This document shows, in pieces, positions 12,865 to 16,750 of a stretch of DNA of 16,750 bases; the stretch's first letter is position 1; every line of letters starts with the position of its first letter. Source of the stretch: JAJRVH01 sp964505995 (GTDB taxonomy: Bacteria; Pseudomonadota; Zetaproteobacteria; Mariprofundales; Mariprofundaceae); the NCBI GenBank assembly GCA_964505995.1, contig CAZDLB010000035.1, forward strand, positions 1 through 16,750, read 5' to 3'. The position numbers were made by a program, and so were the translations under genes. The notes beneath the pieces were generated by a model. The model had not been told where the DNA came from. It ran no database searches and worked only from the letters and a program-made list of their open reading frames with translations.

Positions 12865-13520
12865 GTGTCCGGCGAATCGCAGCCGCAAGCGGATTTTCTC
12901 GACGTCTATCTGAGCGAGATCGGCGTGGCGCCGGTTGCGCTGTATCGTCATGCCCTGAGCTCATCCCGGCCTGAATCCGTTCCGCAGGCTTCAGAGCCGC
13001 GAAAGCCGGATCCGGAGACCGGCGGAGGGCTGGAGGAGCTGGCGCGGCAGGCCGCCGACTGCCGCCGCTGTGCGTTGGCCGACGGCCGCACCCATGTCGT
13101 GTTCGGCAGCGGCAACCCGCATGCGGATCTCGTGTTCATCGGCGAGGCGCCCGGCCAGGAGGAGGACCGCCAGGGACTGCCCTTTGTCGGACGCGCCGGA
13201 AAGCTTCTGGATCGCATGCTCGCCGCCCTCGGTCTGGATCGCGATCAGGTCTATATCATGAACACCGTCAAATGCCGGCCGCCGAACAATCGCGACCCGA
13301 AGCCGGAGGAGGTTGAGGCCTGCAACATCTGGTTCGAGCGGCAGCTGGCGCTGCTCAGGCCCCGCGTCATCTGTCTTCTCGGTCGGGTGGCGGCGCAGAC
13401 CGTGCTGAATACCGATGCGCCGCTCGGCTCGCTGCGCGGCCGCTGGCACGAGCATGACGGCATCCCGGTGCGCGTGACCTATCATCCGGCCTATCTGCTG
13501 CGTTCGCCAGCACAGAAGGG
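12865..13520 (+). CDS. Type-4 (4Fe-4S) uracil-DNA glycosylase, 3' end lost in assembly gap
   Basis: This DNA-repair enzyme removes uracil from DNA after cytosine deamination. About 218 residues are visible. Iron-sulfur ligands are expected at Cys66, Cys69 (CRRC), Cys137 (KCRPP) and Cys153 (EACNIW), the spacing of family 4. The active-site block GEAPGQEED begins near residue 93, the product-binding NTVKCRPPNNRDPKPEE follows, and the catalytic-loop motif TYHPAYLL places His207 near the end. The gene runs into the 100-N gap just after SPAQK, so only about 15-20 C-terminal residues are missing. An N-terminal extension of about 55 residues (FLDVYLSEIGVAPVAL) is common in proteobacterial members. 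The start is GTG 12865, 3 nt after the fbp stop and without a clear Shine-Dalgarno, so it probably relies on translational coupling. Confidence 0.93.
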
Positions 13521-13620
13521 NNNNNNNNNNNNNNNNNNNNNNNNNNNNNNNNNNNNNNNNNNNNNNNNNNNNNNNNNNNNNNNNNNNNNNNNNNNNNNNN
13601 NNNNNNNNNNNNNNNNNNNN
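13521..13620. other. Assembly gap (100 N)
   Basis: A run of exactly 100 N between two converging truncated genes. The missing tails of the glycosylase (about 15-20 residues) and of the CBS/CorC protein (about 60 residues) need about 230 bases or more, so 100 is a placeholder length. Confidence 0.97.
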
Positions 13621-14711
13621 TCCAGTGCCTGATTGATGTCGTGAATGGACGCGGTGCCGGAGGTCACCAGCGAGCCGTCCGGCTGCGGCCACATCTCGGC
13701 CGGGGCCTTCTCGTCGGATTCGTCGTGAATCTCGCCGACGATCTCCTCGAGGATGTCCTCCAGCGTGATCAGTCCCTCGATATCGCCGAATTCATCTACG
13801 ACGATGGCCATGTGCTGATGCTGGTTCTGGAAATCGAACATCTGCGCCAGCGCATTCTTCGTGGCCGGGATGTACGGCGGTTCCTTCCAGATCAGCGCAT
13901 CACACAGCGGCTTGTCGGAATTCCGGTGCCGGATCAGATCGCGCAGGTGGATGATGCCGATGATGTGATCGCTCCGGTCGAGATAGACCGGATAGCGCGA
14001 ATGCGGCTGTTCGGCGATCTCCTTCAGGCATTCCTCGATGCCGAGCTTGCCGTTGAGCATGCGCATGTCCTTGCGCGGCGTCATCAGCGCCTTCACGGCC
14101 ACCTCGTGCAGCATCAGGCTGTTGTTCAGCATCTGCTCGCGGGCCTGATCCAGCACGCCCGATTCGGCGCTGATATCGATCATCGTCGCCAGCTCATGCT
14201 GTGTCAGCGGCGTATCCGTCTGCTCCGGCACGCGCAGCAGTCGCTTCAGCCCGGCAATGACCAGCATCAGCAGCGATACCAGCGGCCCCAGCAGGCGCTG
14301 GATCGTCTGCATCGGCGCGGCCACGCGCCCGGCGATCGCCTCGGCATGGGCCACCGCGATGGTCTTCGGCAGGATCTCGGCCAGCACGAGCACGACGGCG
14401 GTCATCGCCACGGTCGCATAGAGGATGCCGGCCTCGCCGAATTCGGCCACGAACAGGGCCGTGGCCAGAGCCGAGGCGGCGATGTTGACGAAGTTGTTGC
14501 CCAGCAGGATCGTCGAAAGCATGCGCTCGGGATCCTCGAGCAGCTTCTCGGCGCGTCCGGCGCCGCGATCCCCGCGTTCGCGCGCCAGCCTCAGGCTGGA
14601 TCGGCGGGCCCGGGTCAGTGCGGTTTCGGAGCCGGAGAAAAAGGCCGAGAGCAGCAGCAGAAAGAACAGCAGGCCGACGGCCAGCGGCAGGGACAGACCC
14701 ATGGATTCCAT
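13621..14711 (-). CDS. yfjD: CNNM/CorB-type membrane protein with CBS pair (YfjD family), C-terminus lost in gap
   Basis: About 363 residues of an inner-membrane protein of the CNNM/CorB-HlyC family, linked to Mg2+/Co2+ transport or efflux. The DUF21 membrane domain occupies about residues 1-165, with LSAFFSGSETALTRARRSSL, then LLGNNFVNIAASALATALFV and LAEILPKTIAV, all family signatures. Two CBS domains follow (about 205-325), including VKALMTPRKDMRML, SRYPVYLDRSDHIIGIIHLRDL and MAIVVDEFGDIEGLITLEDILEEIVGEI. The final CorC_HlyC domain has just begun (GSLVTSGTASIHDINQAL) when the sequence enters the gap. E. coli YfjD is about 428 residues, so about 60 are missing. ATG 14711 is used; ATG 14702 is possible. 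It follows ypjD by 21 bp on the same strand, the pairing also known in E. coli, so the two probably form an operon. Confidence 0.94.
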
Positions 14712-14732
14712 GCTCGCGCGGGGATCAGGCGG

Positions 14733-15557
14733 TCAGTGCAGCCATGATTCGATGAGCTTGACGCCGAAATAGGCCAGCAAGAGCAGGCCGTAGGCCGTCA
14801 GCGTCACGCGGCTGGCCACGCGTGTGGACCAGCCGGCCCGCTGCCGCTTGAACAGCAACAGCAGCAGCACGCCGAAGCTGAACAGCGCCAGCAGCACCTT
14901 GTGGTTGAGGATCGCGAAATGCTGATAGGCGGTCCACTGCCAGGTCAGGCCCGTGAGGATGCTCAGTCCGATCAGCACCGTCGCTGTCTTGACCTGAGCG
15001 ATCATGTAGCGCTCGATGTCGAAAAGCGAGGGCAGGGCCTGGATCATGCCGGACAGCCGTTTCCGCTTCAGCGCCCGATCCAGCATGATGTGCATCAGCG
15101 CATGCACGGCCGCCAGCGTCAGCACCGCATAGGCGATCAGCGAGATCAGCAGATGTCCGGTTTCCAGCAGCGAGGAGGTATGCACCCAGTTCGGCGCATG
15201 CGCCTCGGGCAGGAAGGGCAGCACGAGCAGCGGCAGGGCCGTGCTCGGCAGCAGAAACAGACCCAGCCCCTGAACGCCGTGACGCAGGATGCCGAACAGA
15301 TAGATGACCTGCACGATCAGCGTCGCCAGCGCCACGCCGGTGGCCAAGGTGAAGTTGATACCCTGGGCCGTGACCGGCTCGATCAGATGCAGGGCCCAGA
15401 TCGTCAGCAGGACCGAGGCGCCGACGAGGCCAGAGGTGCGCGCGGTACCGGGACGGATGTCGTCGGCCCGCCGGTGCAGCGATTCGCGCCAGAGCAGGAT
15501 GGCGGCCCCCGAGGTCAGGGCTCCAGCGGACAGAAACAGAATCGTCGAATTGATCAT
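14733..15557 (-). CDS. ypjD: YpjD-family cytochrome c assembly (CcsA/HemX-like) membrane protein
   Basis: A 274-residue inner-membrane protein with about eight transmembrane segments, resembling the CcsA/CcmC/HemX group of heme-handling proteins. Its exact role is not settled. Visible features are a short N-terminal helix (TILFLSAGALTSGAAILLW), the loop HAPNWVHTSSLLETGHLLISL with conserved histidines, the loop PSLFDIERYMIAQVKTATVLIG, TGLTWQWTAY, LNHKVLLALFSFGVLLLLL, and a C-terminal YGLLLLAYFGVKLIESWL typical of YpjD. It is 21 bp upstream of the CNNM gene, the same neighbour as in E. coli. In gammaproteobacteria ffh is usually close by; here a histidine kinase gene lies upstream on the same strand instead. 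No clear Shine-Dalgarno precedes ATG 15557. Confidence 0.9.
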   Translation of the reverse strand: MINSTILFLSAGALTSGAAILLWRESLHRRADDIRPGTARTSGLVGASVLLTIWALHLIEPVTAQGINFTLATGVALATLIVQVIYLFGILRHGVQGLGLFLLPSTALPLLVLPFLPEAHAPNWVHTSSLLETGHLLISLIAYAVLTLAAVHALMHIMLDRALKRKRLSGMIQALPSLFDIERYMIAQVKTATVLIGLSILTGLTWQWTAYQHFAILNHKVLLALFSFGVLLLLLFKRQRAGWSTRVASRVTLTAYGLLLLAYFGVKLIESWLH

Positions 15558-15572
15558 GCGGCCAACATTAAA

Positions 15573-15615
15573 CCGAAGCGCGGCTGCAATCCATCATGGC
15601 TTCCAGCCGCTTCGG
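15573..15615 (-). terminator. Long stem-loop after the histidine kinase gene, possible terminator
   Basis: CCGAAGCG (15573-15580) pairs with CGCTTCGG (15608-15615). A 2-nt CG bulge follows, then GCTG (15583-15586) pairs with CAGC (15604-15607) around a 17-nt loop. On the minus strand the stem is followed by TTTAAT, a weak T-tract, 16 nt after the kinase stop. It fits an imperfect terminator or an attenuating hairpin in the leader of ypjD. Confidence 0.5.
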
Positions 15616-15630
15616 CCGGCGGCGTGCATC

Positions 15631-16750
15631 TCAGCCGATCGAGTGCGTGTTGCTCAGCTGCCGCAGGAAGTAGCGGTGGATCGTCGAGCTGAGCTTTTCC
15701 ACGGTCAGCGGCTTGGTGATGAAGTTTTCCCATTCGCCGGTGATTTCGCCGTTCAGGGTCTTGTTTTTGTCATAGCCGGTGATGAAGATGATGCCGATTC
15801 TGCTGTTGATGCTGCGGATGCGGCGCGCGGCCTCAACACCGCCCATCCCGGGCATGACCACATCCATCAGAATCAGGTCGATGTCCCTGCCTTCCCGTTC
15901 GAAGATGCGGATGGCCTCGATGCCGTTGGCGGCCTCGATGACGTTGTAGTTCAGCGATTGCAGCACTTCGGCGTTGGCCTGACGGGAGAATTCATCGTCA
16001 TCGACGAGCAGCAGGGTTTCACCCTGGCCGTGAACGACGGCGTCATCGCTGCCGCCCAGCAGCGTGTCCTCGGTGCGGGCGATCGTGGGAAGATAGATCA
16101 TGAACGTGGTGCCGTGGCCGACCCTGCTCTTGACCTCGATGACGCCGCCGTGCGATTCGACCGCGCCGTAGATCATCGCCAGGCCCAGCCCGGTGCCGCG
16201 GCCTTCGGCCTTGGTCGTGAAGAACGGCTCGAAGATCTGATCCAGTTTCTCTTCCGGAATGCCGTGCCCGTTATCGCGCACCGACAGGCAGGCATACGCC
16301 TTGGCCTTCTGCTCAGGGTGCTGACTGCGGAATTCGGCATCGGGCCGGAAACAGCGCAGGCTGACGTGAATCTGCGGATCTGCCCGGCCTTCGAGGGCGT
16401 CGCGGGCATTGTTCATCAGGTTCATCAGCACCTGCTGCAGCTGCGTCGCATCGCCGCGGATGTAAAGCGGATCCTCGGGCAGGGTCAGGCTCGTGTGGAT
16501 GGCCTCGGAGATGGATACGCGGGCGAGCTTGTAGGCCTCCTTGATGAAGGCATTGAGCTCGAATTCGCGCAGCTGGATCTGATCCTTGCGCGCGAAGGTC
16601 AGCATCTGGCGGATCATGTCCGCGGCATGCATGATCAGCGTATCCACCTTTTGCAGCCGTTCGAGGCTGGCGGCGTCCTCGGTGCGCGCCCGCACCAGAT
16701 ACAGATTGGCCGTGATGCCCGAGAGCATGTTGTTGAAGTCGTGCGCGATG
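15631..16750 (-). CDS. Hybrid sensor histidine kinase with C-terminal receiver domain (5' end beyond window)
   Basis: The C-terminal about 373 residues of a two-component signalling protein. The frame enters at base 16750 as IAHDFNNMLSGI, the HisKA H-box with the phosphorylated His at codon 16743-16741, so the ATG at 16728 is internal and the sensor part lies outside the window. The HATPase domain has the N box MNLMNNARDAL, the G1 box VRDNGHGIP, the F box FEPFFTTK and the G2 box GTGLGLAMIYG. After a short linker (IARTEDTLLGGSDDAVVHG) comes a receiver domain: LLLVDDDEFSR, the phospho-Asp in LILMDVVMPGMGG (codon 15864-15862), and the conserved Lys in FITKPLTVEKL. The protein ends 16 bp before a hairpin. 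The signal and target cannot be inferred. No DNA-binding response regulator is visible nearby. Confidence 0.94.
   Translation of the reverse strand, partial: IAHDFNNMLSGITANLYLVRARTEDAASLERLQKVDTLIMHAADMIRQMLTFARKDQIQLREFELNAFIKEAYKLARVSISEAIHTSLTLPEDPLYIRGDATQLQQVLMNLMNNARDALEGRADPQIHVSLRCFRPDAEFRSQHPEQKAKAYACLSVRDNGHGIPEEKLDQIFEPFFTTKAEGRGTGLGLAMIYGAVESHGGVIEVKSRVGHGTTFMIYLPTIARTEDTLLGGSDDAVVHGQGETLLLVDDDEFSRQANAEVLQSLNYNVIEAANGIEAIRIFEREGRDIDLILMDVVMPGMGGVEAARRIRSINSRIGIIFITGYDKNKTLNGEITGEWENFITKPLTVEKLSSTIHRYFLRQLSNTHSIG

Noticed and set aside
13491..13632. Reading frames that run through the N block and continue into the opposite gene
   Set aside because: Ambiguous bases cannot be read; both genes are treated as ending at the gap edges.
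1..16750. Mobile elements, CRISPR arrays, tRNA or rRNA genes, toxin-antitoxin or defence modules
   Set aside because: No transposase motifs, direct-repeat arrays, tRNA cloverleafs or defence domains were seen. The longest non-coding stretch is about 176 bp (3096-3271), so no large unexplained region remains.

Overview
The window is ordinary chromosomal sequence of a GC-rich (about 60% or more by eye) Gram-negative bacterium, probably a proteobacterium. The supports are an RND permease with a TolC-family outer-membrane protein, Mpl (recycling of meso-DAP peptidoglycan), and an adjacent ypjD-yfjD pair as in gammaproteobacteria. EF-P has features I associate more with alpha- or zetaproteobacterial proteins, so I do not name a class. 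Two runs of exactly 100 N (6916-7015 and 13521-13620) mark contig joins in a draft assembly; each interrupts a gene and each appears to stand for more than 100 missing bases.

Layout. (1) 1-3095, plus strand: the end of rnhB, a CaCA-family cation exchanger overlapping rnhB by 8 bp, and an NhaP-type Na+/H+ antiporter, closed by a strong bidirectional terminator at 3123-3154. (2) 3155-3271: non-coding spacer with a candidate G-quadruplex inside an inverted repeat. (3) 3272-7683, minus strand: an efflux operon of a TolC-family gene and an RND permease overlapping by ATGA, with no membrane fusion protein visible. (4) 7684-7756: AT-rich divergent control region with a symmetric promoter/operator. 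(5) 7757-8227: MarR-family regulator, plus strand. (6) 8224-8784: efp, minus strand. (7) 8884-9681: unrecognised protein, plus strand. (8) 9678-10355: carboxylesterase, minus strand. (9) 10442-13520: mpl, fbp and a type-4 uracil-DNA glycosylase, plus strand. (10) 13621-16750, minus strand: a hybrid histidine kinase (start beyond the window), then ypjD and yfjD.

The genes form local units: two monovalent/divalent cation antiporters in a row; a MarR-controlled efflux pair; peptidoglycan recycling beside sugar-phosphate metabolism and DNA repair; and membrane proteins downstream of a signalling kinase. I see no transposases, phage genes, CRISPR arrays, tRNAs or rRNAs. I found no convincing new multi-gene system. 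The points most worth a second look are the mirror-symmetric marR/tolC promoter, two convergent gene pairs whose stop codons share one CTAG, the unrecognised 265-residue protein, the altered ion-site residues of the CaCA exchanger, and the G-quadruplex motif.
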